NCBI RefSeq assembly: GCF_017353515.1
Contig: NZ_JAFMPY010000009.1
Location: forward strand, 62,001 to 126,000
Direction of reading: 5' to 3'
Length of the DNA: 64,000 nucleotides
Source: Jiella sonneratiae
GTDB taxonomy: Bacteria > Pseudomonadota > Alphaproteobacteria > Rhizobiales > Rhizobiaceae
Shown: positions 26,705-37,326 of the stretch, in pieces
Layout of the letters: the number at the start of each line of letters is the position of its first letter
Position numbering within the stretch: the first letter of the stretch is position 1
Program-made: the position numbers and the translations under genes
The notes under the pieces: generated by a model
Database searches by the model: none
Seen by the model: the letters and a program-made list of their open reading frames with translations, nothing else
Told to the model about the DNA's origin: nothing

Positions 26705-28084
26705 ATGCTCGCCAACTCTCTCGTCGAGCTCGACCGACAGCACCTCATCCACCCGCTGAGCTCGTTTCGCGGCCACGAGCGCGGCGGCGTGCGCGTCCTG
26801 CGTTCGGCGAAGGGCGCGACCCTCACCGACAGCGAAGGCCACCGCCTGCTGGACGGCTTTGCCGGGCTGTGGTGCGTCAATGCCGGCTACGGCCATGAAA
26901 GCATCGTCGAGGCGGCGGCCGAGCAGATGCGCCGCCTGCCTTACGCCACCGGCTATTTCGACCTCGGCGCCGAGCCGGCGATCCGCCTCGCCGCCGAACT
27001 CGCCGAGCGTTCGCCCGGCGATCTCGACCACGTCTACTTCACGCTCGGGGGCTCCGACGCCGTGGACAGCACGGTGCGGTTCATCCGCTACTACAACCAC
27101 GCCCGCGGCACACCGGAGAAGGACCAGTTCATCTCGCTCGCGCAAGGCTTCCACGGCTCCTCGACGGTCGGCGCCGGGCTGACGGCTCTGCCGGGCTTCC
27201 ACGCCGGCTTCGGGGTGCCGTTCGACTGGCAGCACAAGATTTCCTCCCACTACGTCTACCGCAATCCCGTCGGCCAGGATCCGGAGGCGATCATTGCCGC
27301 GTCGGTGGCCGAGCTGCGGGCCAAGGTCGAGGAACTCGGGCCGGAGCGGGTGGCCGCCTTCTATGCCGAGCCGATCCAGGGCTCCGGCGGCGTGCTCGTG
27401 CCGCCGCCCGGCTGGACGAAGGCGATGGCCGCGACATGCCGCGAGCTCGGCATCCTGTTCGTCGCCGACGAGGTGATCACCGCCTTCGGGCGCACCGGGC
27501 CGCTCTTTGCCTGCGAGGACGAGGGCATCGTGCCGGACTTCATCACGATCGCGAAGGGGCTGACCTCCGGCTATGCGCCGCTCGGCGCCGTGCTAATGGC
27601 CGACCACGTCTATCAGGTGATCGCCGACGGCGCCGGCGAGGCGTTGATCGGACACGGCTACACCTATTCGGGCCATCCGGTGAGCGCCGCCGTCGGGCTC
27701 GCCGTCCTCAAGCTCTACGAGGACGGGCTGCTGGATAACGGCCGCCGCGCCGGGGAGCGGCTTATGGCCGGTCTGACGGGCCTCGCCGAGCATCCTCTGG
27801 TCGGGGACGTGCGGGGCCGCGGCATGCTGGCGGCGATCGAACTCGTCACCGACAAGGCGCGAAAGACGCCGCTTCCGGCAGCCTGCGAGCCGTCGAAGCG
27901 CATCTTCGACCGCGCCTACCGCGCCGGGCTGATCGTCCGCGCCTTCGGCAACGGCGCGATCGGCTTCGCGCCGCCGCTCTGCTGCACGGGCGAGGAGATC
28001 GACGAGATGATCGGGCGGACCCGCCGCGTCCTCGACGAGACCCTCGACGATCCCGACGTGCGGGCGGCGATGCCACGGAGCTGA
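26705..28084 (+). CDS. class III (omega-amino acid/polyamine type) aminotransferase
   Basis: A 459-residue PLP-dependent aminotransferase of the class III group (putrescine-pyruvate, beta-alanine-pyruvate or GABA type). The conserved features are LLDGFAGLWCVNAGYGH, YFTLGGSDAVDSTVRF, the FHGSS phosphate-binding segment, FVADEVITAFGRTG and the PLP lysine K284 in TIAKGLTSGYAPLGAV, then HGYTYSGHPVSAA. The omega-amine donors of the family fit a role in polyamine or lactam-derived amino-acid use, producing a semialdehyde for the dehydrogenases encoded at 17760 or 20302. CGGAAGGAAA precedes ATG 26705. The start of the GhrA-like gene follows after five bases. Confidence 0.88.
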   Translation: MLANSLVELDRQHLIHPLSSFRGHERGGVRVLRSAKGATLTDSEGHRLLDGFAGLWCVNAGYGHESIVEAAAEQMRRLPYATGYFDLGAEPAIRLAAELAERSPGDLDHVYFTLGGSDAVDSTVRFIRYYNHARGTPEKDQFISLAQGFHGSSTVGAGLTALPGFHAGFGVPFDWQHKISSHYVYRNPVGQDPEAIIAASVAELRAKVEELGPERVAAFYAEPIQGSGGVLVPPPGWTKAMAATCRELGILFVADEVITAFGRTGPLFACEDEGIVPDFITIAKGLTSGYAPLGAVLMADHVYQVIADGAGEALIGHGYTYSGHPVSAAVGLAVLKLYEDGLLDNGRRAGERLMAGLTGLAEHPLVGDVRGRGMLAAIELVTDKARKTPLPAACEPSKRIFDRAYRAGLIVRAFGNGAIGFAPPLCCTGEEIDEMIGRTRRVLDETLDDPDVRAAMPRS

Positions 28085-28089
28085 GCGGC

Positions 28090-29019
28090 ATGGCGCTGCT
28101 CTACCTTTCGAGCCCCGAGCGGGCGGCGGTCTGGCGCCCGATCTTCGCGCGCGAGATGCCGGAGATGGCCTTCGTCGCGGGCGAGGCGGCGGTCGAAGAT
28201 CCCGCCGCCATCCGCTATCTCGCGGCCTGGACGCTGCCACCGGACGTCTTCCTGCGCTATCCGGGCGTCGAACTGGTGGTCTCCGTCGGGGCCGGAGTCG
28301 ACCAGCTCGACCTTCCCGCCATCCCCGCGCATGTCGCCGTCGCCCGGACGGTGACGCCGAGCATCGGCGCGATGATGCGCGACTACACGGTTCTCGGCGT
28401 CCTCGCGATGCATCGCGAGCTGCCCTATTACCTCGCCCGCCAGCGCGAGGCGGTCTGGAAAGGCCGGCCGGTGGTGCTCGCCGGGCGGCGGCGCGTCGGC
28501 GTGATGGGCCTCGGCGAGCTCGGGCGGGCGTGCATCGAGGCGCTACGCGGCTTCGGCTTTCCGCTGGCCGGCTGGTCGCGCTCGGCCCGCCGGATCCCCG
28601 GCGTCGAAACCTTCAGCGGCAAGGACGGGCTGGCGCCCTTCCTGGCGCGCACCGACATTCTCGTCTGCCTGCTTCCGCTGACCGAGGAGACCTCTGGCAT
28701 CCTCGACGCCGGGCTGTTCGCGGCGCTGCCCGAGGGCGCCTGCCTCGTCCATGCCGGTCGCGGCCGCCAGCTCGACCACGCGGCCCTGCTCGCGGCGCTG
28801 GACACAGGGCAGCTCGGCGGCGCCTTTCTCGACGTCACCGAGCCCGAGCCGCTGCCTGCCGGACACCCGTTCTGGACCCATCCGAAGATCGTCCTGACGC
28901 CGCATGTCGCCACGGTCACGGATTTCGAGGAGGGCGCCCTGTCGGCCGTCGAAACCCTGCGGGGGCACCGCGAAGGCGGTGCCATTCGCGGCCTCGTCGA
29001 CCGTTCCCGCGGCTACTGA
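28090..29019 (+). CDS. D-isomer 2-hydroxyacid dehydrogenase, glyoxylate/hydroxypyruvate reductase A-like
   Basis: A 309-residue NAD(P)-dependent reductase. The nucleotide-binding motif is VGVMGLGELGRACIEAL. The catalytic triad is visible as the Arg in HAGRGRQLDH, the Glu in TEPEPLP and the His in LTPHVAT. The short N-terminal domain is the GhrA form (SVGAGVDQLDLPAIP). GhrA-type enzymes reduce glyoxylate or hydroxypyruvate. Its place directly after the aminotransferase suggests reduction of a 2-oxo acid or oxidation of a D-2-hydroxy acid made in the pathway. A regulatory region of 279 bases follows. Confidence 0.85.
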   Translation: MALLYLSSPERAAVWRPIFAREMPEMAFVAGEAAVEDPAAIRYLAAWTLPPDVFLRYPGVELVVSVGAGVDQLDLPAIPAHVAVARTVTPSIGAMMRDYTVLGVLAMHRELPYYLARQREAVWKGRPVVLAGRRRVGVMGLGELGRACIEALRGFGFPLAGWSRSARRIPGVETFSGKDGLAPFLARTDILVCLLPLTEETSGILDAGLFAALPEGACLVHAGRGRQLDHAALLAALDTGQLGGAFLDVTEPEPLPAGHPFWTHPKIVLTPHVATVTDFEEGALSAVETLRGHREGGAIRGLVDRSRGY

Positions 29020-29101
29020 AAGGCCGCCGAGGAATGTTCCGCCAGCGACCGATTTTCGAAACAAGATGCCGCTGCAAACCACAGTTTTGATTTTTCATGG
29101 G

Positions 29102-29143
29102 TCGCAGGCCTGCGAAAGTCTTGTGCAGAAAAATCGCTGCACA
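29102..29143. promoter_or_regulatory. two palindromes upstream of the HAD/Opp transporter operon
   Basis: A perfect 14-base palindrome (29102-29115, TCGCAGG/CCTGCGA) and a 7-base inverted repeat (29122-29128 and 29137-29143, TGTGCAG/CTGCACA, eight-base AT-rich spacer) lie in the only AT-richer stretch of this neighbourhood. They precede the HAD gene and the ABC importer genes. They are likely operator sites. The Lrp-type regulator encoded at 35284 is one candidate to bind them, without direct evidence. Confidence 0.45.
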
Positions 29144-29298
29144 GCTTGTGTGCGCTGCGGCAACCGGCAGTTTCGCGGCCTTGGCGCCGCGATCAGCGGC
29201 GCGCGGCGGACCGGGGTGGCCGGCCGGGCGACACCGCCACAAGGCGGAATATTCTGCCGGACGGCAGCAGCGGCAGCGGTGAGATCGGAGTTTCGTCC

Positions 29299-30006
29299 TT
29301 GCGAGTGACACCCGCGACATTCAAGGTCCTGACCTTCGACGTGGTCGGCACGCTGATCGATTTCGAGGCCGGGCTGACCTCGGGGCTTCGGGCCATCGCC
29401 GCGGAGCACGGCGTCGAGCTCGATGCCGAGACGGCGCTGGCGATCTACGGCGAATGCCGCCGGGATGCGGATGCCGGCAAGTTTCCCGACGACGTCGCGC
29501 GCTGCTACCGGACGATCGCGGCGCGGCTCGGCCTGCCGCTCGGCGAGGCGCACGGCGCGCGGCTGGTCGAGGCGGTTGCCGACGCGCCGGCCTTTCCCGA
29601 CAGCGTCGCGGCGCTGGCCTCGCTCGCCGGGAACTTCCGCCTCGTCGCCATGACCAACGCCCGGCGCTGGGCCTTCGAGCGCTATTCCAAGGCTCTGGGG
29701 GAGCCCTTCTTCAAGAGCTTCACCACCGACGACACCGGCACCGAGAAGCCGGACCCTGCCTACTTCGAACGCGTCCTGTCGGAGCTTTCGAATGACGGCG
29801 TCGGCAAAAACGAGATCCTGCACGTCGCCCAGAGCCAGTATCACGACATCGGCGTCTCCCGGCAGCTCGGCATCGCCAATTGCTGGATCGAGCGCCGCCA
29901 CGCACAGCCCGGCTACGGCGGCACGATCGCCCCGGCGCAATTCACCGAGCCGGACCTTCACTTCACCTCGCTCGCCGGGCTGGCGGCGGCCGTCGAAGCC
30001 GGATGA
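29299..30006 (+). CDS. HAD-superfamily hydrolase with unusual motif I
   Basis: About 235 residues of a HAD hydrolase. Motif I reads FDVVGTLIDFE: the nucleophile Asp is present, but position D+2 is Val instead of Asp (phosphatases) or Tyr (haloacid dehalogenases). Motif II is AMTNARR, motif III has EKPDPAYFERVL and motif IV is weak (VAQSQYHDIGVSRQLGI). The start is not certain: TTG 29299 has GGAG eight bases upstream, and GTG 29305 is possible. It lies between the GhrA-like gene and the transporter genes. The substrate is not known. Confidence 0.7.
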   Translation: MRVTPATFKVLTFDVVGTLIDFEAGLTSGLRAIAAEHGVELDAETALAIYGECRRDADAGKFPDDVARCYRTIAARLGLPLGEAHGARLVEAVADAPAFPDSVAALASLAGNFRLVAMTNARRWAFERYSKALGEPFFKSFTTDDTGTEKPDPAYFERVLSELSNDGVGKNEILHVAQSQYHDIGVSRQLGIANCWIERRHAQPGYGGTIAPAQFTEPDLHFTSLAGLAAAVEAG

Positions 30007-30061
30007 TCCGTTTCTCCAGCAACCAACGCAATGCCACTTCCTGACACGAAAGGGTCGACGC

Positions 30062-31675
30062 ATGAGCCATGAGACTGTGACGAACTGGACCCGCCGCGAC
30101 GATGCGCTGGTCGAAGACGCCATCCGCCGCGGCGCGACGCGGCGCGATCTCCTGCGCCTCCTGATGGCGAGCGGCATCGGCATCGCGGCGGGCGGCACGA
30201 TCGTCGGCAGGGCCACCAGGGCCTTTGCCGACACGCCGAAGTCCGGCGGCTCGATCACCGCCGCCGGCTGGTCGTCCTCGACGGCCGACACCCTCGATCC
30301 GGCCAAGGCTTCGCTGTCGACCGACTACGTCCGCTGCTGCGCCTTCTACAACCGCCTGACCTTCCTCGACGAAGGCGGCACCGTGCAGATGGAACTCGCG
30401 GAGAGCATCGAGACCACCGACGCCAAGACCTGGAAGGTGACGCTGCGCCCCGGCGTGGTCTTCCACGACGGCAAGAAGCTGACCACCGACGACGTCATCT
30501 TTTCGCTCGCCCGCCACAAGGACGAGTCCGTCGGCTCCAAGGTCAACGCCATGGCCAAGCAGATGGCGGAGTTCAAGAAGGTCGACGACCGGGTGATGGA
30601 GATCGAGCTCTCCGCGCCCAATGCCGACCTGCCGATCATCCTGGCGCTGCACCACTTCATGATCCTCGCCGACGGCACCAAGGACTTCACCACCGCGAAC
30701 GGCACGGGCGCCTTCAAGTGCGACGTGTTCGAGCCGGGCGTGCGGTCCGTCGGCGTGAAGAACGAGAACTACTGGAAGGATAAGCTTCCCTATCTCGACA
30801 GCTTCGAGTTCATCGCGATCTCGGACGAGCCGGCCCGCGTCAATGCCCTCCTGTCGGGTGACATCGCCCTCGCGGCCACGGTCAATCCGCGCTCGATCCG
30901 GCGTCTCGAAACGATCGACGGCGTGCAACTCTCCAAGACCACGTCGGGCAACTACACCGACCTCAACGTCCGCCTCGACATGGATCCGGGCGACAAGGCC
31001 GGTTTCGTCGAGGGCATGAAGTATCTGATCAACCGCGAGGTCATCCAGCGGTCGGTCATGCGCGACCTGGCGGTGATCGCCAACGACCAGCCGGTCTCCC
31101 CCAACGACCGCTATCACAACAAGGAGCTGAAGGCCCGGGAATACGATCCGGAAAAGGCCAAGAGCCTGTTCCAGAAGGCCGGGCTGTTCGGCACGTCGAT
31201 CCCGATCGTCGCCTCGGAGGCCGCCGGCTCGTCGATCGACATGGCGACGGTCGTGCAGCAGGCGGGGCAGGAGATCGGCATGCCCTTCGACGTCCAGCGC
31301 GTGCCCTCCGACGGATACTGGTCGAACTACTGGCTGAAGGCGCCGGTGCACTTCGGCAACATCAATCCGCGGCCGACGCCGGACATCCTGTTCTCGCTGC
31401 TCTATGCTTCGGACGCGCCCTGGAACGAGAGCCACTACAAGTCCGAGAAGTTCGACAAGATGCTCGTCGAGGCGCGCGGTTCGCTGGACGAGGCGAAGCG
31501 CAAGTCGATCTACGACGAGATGCAGGTGATGATCGCCAACGAAGCCGGGACGATCATCCCGGTCTGGATCTCGAATGTCGACGCGCTTTCGTCCAAGCTG
31601 AAGGGCCTGCGGCCGAACCCGCTCGGCGGCATGATGGGCTATGCCTTCGCCGAGCACGTCTGGCTGGCCAGCTGA
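30062..31675 (+). CDS. ABC transporter substrate-binding protein, family 5 (peptide/opine type)
   Basis: A 537-residue periplasmic binding protein of the DppA/OppA class. The N-terminus has a twin-arginine-like signal (TRRDLLRLLMASGIGIAAGG and cleavage near AFAD), suggesting export in a folded state. The body has DTLDPAKASLSTDYVRC, LRPGVVFHDGKKLTTDDVIFSL, FTTANGTGAFKC and VGVKNENYW, all common to SBP_bac_5 proteins. In place of the standard IRAIDYA segment it has YLINREVIQRSVM. A hairpin follows the gene, then two permeases and a double ATPase. The substrate is probably a di/oligopeptide, an opine or an amine conjugate. Confidence 0.88.
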   Translation: MSHETVTNWTRRDDALVEDAIRRGATRRDLLRLLMASGIGIAAGGTIVGRATRAFADTPKSGGSITAAGWSSSTADTLDPAKASLSTDYVRCCAFYNRLTFLDEGGTVQMELAESIETTDAKTWKVTLRPGVVFHDGKKLTTDDVIFSLARHKDESVGSKVNAMAKQMAEFKKVDDRVMEIELSAPNADLPIILALHHFMILADGTKDFTTANGTGAFKCDVFEPGVRSVGVKNENYWKDKLPYLDSFEFIAISDEPARVNALLSGDIALAATVNPRSIRRLETIDGVQLSKTTSGNYTDLNVRLDMDPGDKAGFVEGMKYLINREVIQRSVMRDLAVIANDQPVSPNDRYHNKELKAREYDPEKAKSLFQKAGLFGTSIPIVASEAAGSSIDMATVVQQAGQEIGMPFDVQRVPSDGYWSNYWLKAPVHFGNINPRPTPDILFSLLYASDAPWNESHYKSEKFDKMLVEARGSLDEAKRKSIYDEMQVMIANEAGTIIPVWISNVDALSSKLKGLRPNPLGGMMGYAFAEHVWLAS

Positions 31676-31687
31676 TCGACCGGCCGC

Positions 31688-31713
31688 CGGCCGGGCGGCA
31701 AACCGCCCGGCCG
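31688..31713 (+). promoter_or_regulatory. intercistronic hairpin after the binding-protein gene
   Basis: An 11-base-pair perfect stem (31688-31698 and 31703-31713) with a four-base loop lies 13 bases after the binding-protein stop and 38 bases before the first permease start. There is no T tract, so it probably protects the 3' end of the binding-protein message and lowers expression of the membrane genes. Confidence 0.55.
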
Positions 31714-31750
31714 ATCATATCGCAGTAGCCGTCAGGAGCGCCCCGCCGTC

Positions 31751-32707
31751 ATGAATGCCGTCATCGCCCGGCTGGTGCTGAAGCGCCTCGGGATCATGCT
31801 GCTCTCGCTGCTCATCGTCGCCTTCGCGGTGTTCTTTGCGACCGAACTCCTGCCGGGCGACGTCGCCCAGATCCTGCTCGGCCAGGCGGCGACCCCCGAG
31901 GCGGTGGCGGGGCTGCGGACGGCGATGCATCTCGACGAGCCTGCGTTCCTGCGCTTCCTGCACTGGCTCTTCGGCCTGATGAGCGGCGATCTCGGGCGCT
32001 CCTACGCCAACGATCGCGAGGTCGCGGATCTGATCTCCGGAAGGCTCGCGAATTCTCTCGAGCTCGCCTTCGTCACGACGCTGTTCTCGGTGCCGATCGC
32101 TCTGACGCTCGGCATCACCTCGGCGATGTTCCGCGGCAGCTTCTACGACCGCATGGTCTCGGTCTTCACCGTCACCGTCATCTCGATCCCGGAATTCATG
32201 GTGGCGACGCTGGCGGTCATCATCTTCGCCGTCTATCTGCGCTGGCTTCCCGCTTTGTCGGTGGCGAGCGAGGTCCACGGCATCGGCGAGCTCCTGCGCA
32301 TCTACGCGATGCCCGTGATCACCCTGGCCTTCGTCGTCTCGGCCCAGATGATCCGCATGACGCGGGCGGCGGTGATCGACACGCTGAACACCGCCTATGT
32401 CGAGATGGCGCTCCTGAAGGGCGCCTCGCGCCGGCGCATCGTCCTGCGGCACGCGCTGCCGAACGCGCTCGGCCCGATCGTCAACGCCATGGCGCTGTCG
32501 CTCTCCTACCTTCTCGGCGGCGTCATCATCGTCGAGACGATCTTCAACTATCCGGGGGTCGCCAAGCTGATGGTCGATGCGGTGTCGACCCGCGATCTTC
32601 CGCTGATCCAGTCCTGCGCGATGATCTTCTGCGTCAGCTACCTCCTGTTGATCCTGATCGCCGACGTCGTCGCGATCATGGCGAACCCGCGTCTGCGCAA
32701 CCAATGA
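31751..32707 (+). CDS. ABC transporter permease (DppB type)
   Basis: A 318-residue inner-membrane protein with about six helices. The N-terminus LKRLGIMLLSLLIVAFAVFFATELLPGD is typical for the DppB/OppB class. The EAA-type loop is in VEMALLKGASRRRIVLRHALPNALGPIVNA. It forms the translocation channel with the next gene product and should work with the binding protein encoded at 30062. Its stop overlaps the start of the second permease by four bases (ATGA). Confidence 0.93.
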   Translation: MNAVIARLVLKRLGIMLLSLLIVAFAVFFATELLPGDVAQILLGQAATPEAVAGLRTAMHLDEPAFLRFLHWLFGLMSGDLGRSYANDREVADLISGRLANSLELAFVTTLFSVPIALTLGITSAMFRGSFYDRMVSVFTVTVISIPEFMVATLAVIIFAVYLRWLPALSVASEVHGIGELLRIYAMPVITLAFVVSAQMIRMTRAAVIDTLNTAYVEMALLKGASRRRIVLRHALPNALGPIVNAMALSLSYLLGGVIIVETIFNYPGVAKLMVDAVSTRDLPLIQSCAMIFCVSYLLLILIADVVAIMANPRLRNQ

Positions 32708-33545
32708 CATCGACAGCCCGCCGCTCCCCCCGCTTCGGCTTCGCCGTCAACGCCGTCGGCGTGATCGGCGCATCGATCATCCTGTTCTGGATCCTCGTCG
32801 CGGTCTTCGCGCCGTGGATCAGCCCCTATCCGGTCGGCAAGATCGTCGACTTCGACTATTACGGGCCGATCTCCTCCGACTTCTGGCTCGGCACCGACTA
32901 TCTCGGCCGCGACATGTTCTCGCGTATCCTGATGGGCGCGCGCTACACGGTCGGCATCTCGCTCGCCAGCGTGACCATCGCCTGCTTCGTCGGCGTCACC
33001 CTCGGGATGATCGCCGCCGTCGTCGGCGGCTGGTTCGACGCGGTGCTGTCGCGGTTCCTCGACGCCTTGAACTCCATCCCCGCCCTGATGTTCGGGCTGG
33101 TCGTCGTCGCGGCGGTCGGCAGTTCGCTCACCGTTCTGATCCTGACCATCGCGACGCTCTACGCGCCGGGCAGCTACCGCTTCGCCCGGGCCCTTGCCGT
33201 CAACGTCAACGCCATGGACTTCGTCACCGTCGCCCGGGCGAGGGGAGAGGGGATCATCTACACCATCCGCGAGGAGATCCTTCCCAACATCGTCGGTCCG
33301 GTGCTCGCCGATTTCGGCCTGCGCTTCGTCTTCATCGTCCTCCTCCTGTCGGGGCTTTCCTTCCTCGGCCTCGGCGTCCAGCCGCCGGATGCCGACTGGG
33401 GCGCGCTGGTGCGCGAGAACATCGGCGGCCTGTCCTTCGGGGCCCCTGCCGTGGTGTTTCCGTCGATCGCCATCGCCAGCCTGACGATTTCGGTGAACAT
33501 GCTGATCGACAATCTTCCCCGGCGGATCCGCGACAGGAGCGAGTG

Positions 33546-33546
<1 letters not shown>
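32704..33546 (+). CDS. ABC transporter permease (DppC type)
   Basis: A 280-residue inner-membrane permease. The N-terminal helix (GVIGASIILFWILVAVFAPWI) is followed by the OppC-type periplasmic start (FWLGTDYLGRDMFSRIL.GAR) and the EAA loop (FVTVARARGEGIIYTIREEILPNIVGPV). GLSFLGLGVQPPDADWGALVREN is near the end. It is coupled to its neighbours on both sides: it overlaps DppB by four bases and its stop shares one base with the ATPase start. Confidence 0.93.
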
Positions 33547-35207
<1,661 letters not shown>

Positions 35208-35283
35208 GGCCGCCGGGCCGGCGATTCCCGTCGCGCAAGCCCGGGCACGAGGGAACGGACGGCGGCAGACGAAAGCGCGCGGG

Positions 35284-35772
35284 CTAGGCGTGCATCCGGT
35301 CTCCGAACAGGTTGGTCAGGGGCAGGTGCGTCTTGATGAAGGGCGACTTGATCACCACGAAGCTGAAATACTTGTCGATTCCGACGTCCTGGTCGAGAAG
35401 GTTCTCGATGATCGTCTGGTAGTGGACGATGCCGGCGGTGATGAATTTCAGCAGATAGTCGTAGCCGCCGGAAACCAGATGGCATTCGACGCAGGCGTCG
35501 ATCTTGCGCACCGCCGCCTGGAACCGGTCGAAGTCGACGTGCCGGTGGTTCTTCAGCGTGACCTCGGTGAAGACGGTGAGGATCTCGCCCAGCTTGGCGA
35601 TGTCGATCTGGGCGGAATAGCCGGTGATGTAGCCCGCCGCCTGCAGCCGTTTCATCCGCGTCAGGCACGGACTCGGCGAGAGATTGACGAGCTCGGCCAG
35701 TTCCACGTTGGTGATGCGTCCGTTCTTCTGCAACTCGCAGAGGATCTTCACGTCGATCATGTCGAGCTTCAT
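35284..35772 (-). CDS. Lrp/AsnC-family transcription regulator
   Basis: A 162-residue regulator. The N-terminal helix-turn-helix is LDMIDVKILCELQKNGRITNVELAELVNLSPSPCLTRMKRLQAAGYI. The C-terminal ligand-binding (RAM) domain includes VFTEVTLKNHRHVDFDRFQAAV, CHLVSGGYDYLLKFI and a tail of about 30 residues. The family senses amino acids and controls their transport and breakdown. ATG 35772 is preferred over an in-frame GTG six codons upstream. The gene is convergent with the ABC importer and divergent from the FAD oxidoreductase gene at 35990, either of which could be its target. Confidence 0.9.
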   Translation of the reverse strand: MKLDMIDVKILCELQKNGRITNVELAELVNLSPSPCLTRMKRLQAAGYITGYSAQIDIAKLGEILTVFTEVTLKNHRHVDFDRFQAAVRKIDACVECHLVSGGYDYLLKFITAGIVHYQTIIENLLDQDVGIDKYFSFVVIKSPFIKTHLPLTNLFGDRMHA

Positions 35773-35903
35773 GCGAGCGCCCGTCGTCACCCAGTCGTCT
35801 CCATCAGCAGATTATGTCGTCAGCTTGGGCCCGTTCGATCCGACTCGCAAGCCGTCATCGGGCGTTTCCGGTGAAAATGAACTGCCGAGCCCCGGCGGGA
35901 CTG

Positions 35904-35918
35904 CGGCACAATCTGCCG
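35904..35918. promoter_or_regulatory. palindrome between the Lrp and FAD-oxidoreductase genes
   Basis: CGGCA (35904-35908) and TGCCG (35914-35918) form a perfect inverted repeat with a five-base spacer. The 15-base size fits an Lrp/AsnC-type operator. It lies 72 bases before the oxidoreductase start. Confidence 0.4.
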
Positions 35919-35989
35919 GAGAGGCCGGCGATTGACCGACTCCGCTCGCTGCCCTCCCGGTAGATTGCAGCGAAAGCCAGGAGCCCGCC

Positions 35990-37315
35990 ATGCCCGCCCC
36001 CCTCGTCGTCGTGCCGTCCTCGGAAAGCCTGCCCGAAACCGCCGACGCCGTCGTCATCGGTGGCGGCATCGTCGGCGTCTGTTCGGCCTATTTCATGGCG
36101 CGGCGCGGAATGAAGGTGGCGCTGGTCGAGAAGGGGCGGATCGGCGCCGAACAGTCGAGCCGGAACTGGGGCTGGTGCCGGCAGCAGAATCGCGACGCCC
36201 GGGAACTGCCGATGGCGACGCGGAGCCTTTCGCTGTGGGAGGAGATCGCCGCCGATCTCGGCGAGGATCTCGGCTTCCGGCGCTGCGGCCTGCTGTATCT
36301 TTCGGACGACGAGGCGGAGATCGCCGGCTGGGCGAAATGGCGCGATTTCGCCGCGACGCAGGGCGTGACGACGTCGATGCTGAGCGCCGCCGAGGCCGGC
36401 GAACGCGGCGCCGCCACCGGCAAGCCGTGGAAGGGCGGGGTGTTCTCGCCGAGCGACGGTGTTGCCGATCCGGCCCGCGCCGCGCCGCTGATCGCCAGGG
36501 GCGTCGTCAGGCACGGCAGCACGGTGCACCAGTTCTGCGCGGCGCGCGGCCTCGAGACCTCGGCGGGCGCGGTCAGTGCCGTCGTCACCGAAAGCGGCAC
36601 CATCCGCACGAAGCGGGTCGTCCTCGCGGGCGGTGCCTGGGCCTCCTCCTTCTGCCGCCAGCTCGGCATCGCCTTTCCGCAGTCCTCGGTCCGCTCGCCG
36701 ATCCTCTCGGTCATGCCGGGCGCGATGGGCCTTCCGGACGCGCTGCATACGGCACAGGTGTCGGTCACGCGGCGCGGAGACGGCGGCTATACGCTCGCCG
36801 TCTCCGGAATGGCGAGCGTCGATCCGACGTTCCAGCAGCTCCGCTTCGCCGGACATTTCCTGCCGATGTTCGCCAAGCGCTGGCGGGTGCTGGCGCCGGG
36901 CGATCTCTCCGGCCTGACGGCAGGCCACGAGACGCGCCGCCGCTGGGCGCTCGACCGGCCGACCCCGATGGAGAAGACGCGCATCCTCGATCCGGCGCCG
37001 TCGCCCCGCGCCATTGCGGAGATCCTCCGCCGGGCCCGCCTGCTGCTGCCGGAACTGACGAGCGTCCCGGTCCAGGCGGCCTGGGCGGGCTACATCGACT
37101 CGACGCCCGACGGCGTGCCGGTCATCGACCCGGCGGCCGGCCCGCAGGGCTTTCTCCTGGCGGCGGGCTTCTCCGGTCACGGCTTCGGGATCGGCCCCGG
37201 GGCGGGGCAACTCGTCGCCGATCTCCTGACCGGCGAGGAACCGGGCGTCGAACACCGGCAATACGCGCTGTCGCGCTTTTCCCGCGGCGTCTGGGGCAAG
37301 GTCTCGGAATTTTGA
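35990..37315 (+). CDS. FAD-dependent oxidoreductase, glycine/D-amino-acid oxidase (DAO) family
   Basis: A 441-residue DAO-family enzyme. FAD-binding motif DAVVIGGGIVGVCSAYFMARRG, then VEKGRIGAEQSSRNWGWCRQQ, a block typical for the subgroup found in opine and N-methyl amino-acid loci. The C-terminal segments are TSVPVQAAWAGYIDSTPDGVPVI and GFSGHGFGIGPGAGQ. It should oxidise a secondary or primary amine of an amino acid to an imine, but the substrate is unknown. CAGGAG lies before ATG 35990. It is divergent from the Lrp gene, and its stop faces the stop of the DAO gene at 37327 (11 bases between). Confidence 0.87.
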   Translation: MPAPLVVVPSSESLPETADAVVIGGGIVGVCSAYFMARRGMKVALVEKGRIGAEQSSRNWGWCRQQNRDARELPMATRSLSLWEEIAADLGEDLGFRRCGLLYLSDDEAEIAGWAKWRDFAATQGVTTSMLSAAEAGERGAATGKPWKGGVFSPSDGVADPARAAPLIARGVVRHGSTVHQFCAARGLETSAGAVSAVVTESGTIRTKRVVLAGGAWASSFCRQLGIAFPQSSVRSPILSVMPGAMGLPDALHTAQVSVTRRGDGGYTLAVSGMASVDPTFQQLRFAGHFLPMFAKRWRVLAPGDLSGLTAGHETRRRWALDRPTPMEKTRILDPAPSPRAIAEILRRARLLLPELTSVPVQAAWAGYIDSTPDGVPVIDPAAGPQGFLLAAGFSGHGFGIGPGAGQLVADLLTGEEPGVEHRQYALSRFSRGVWGKVSEF

Positions 37316-37326
37316 GCGGACGGCCG

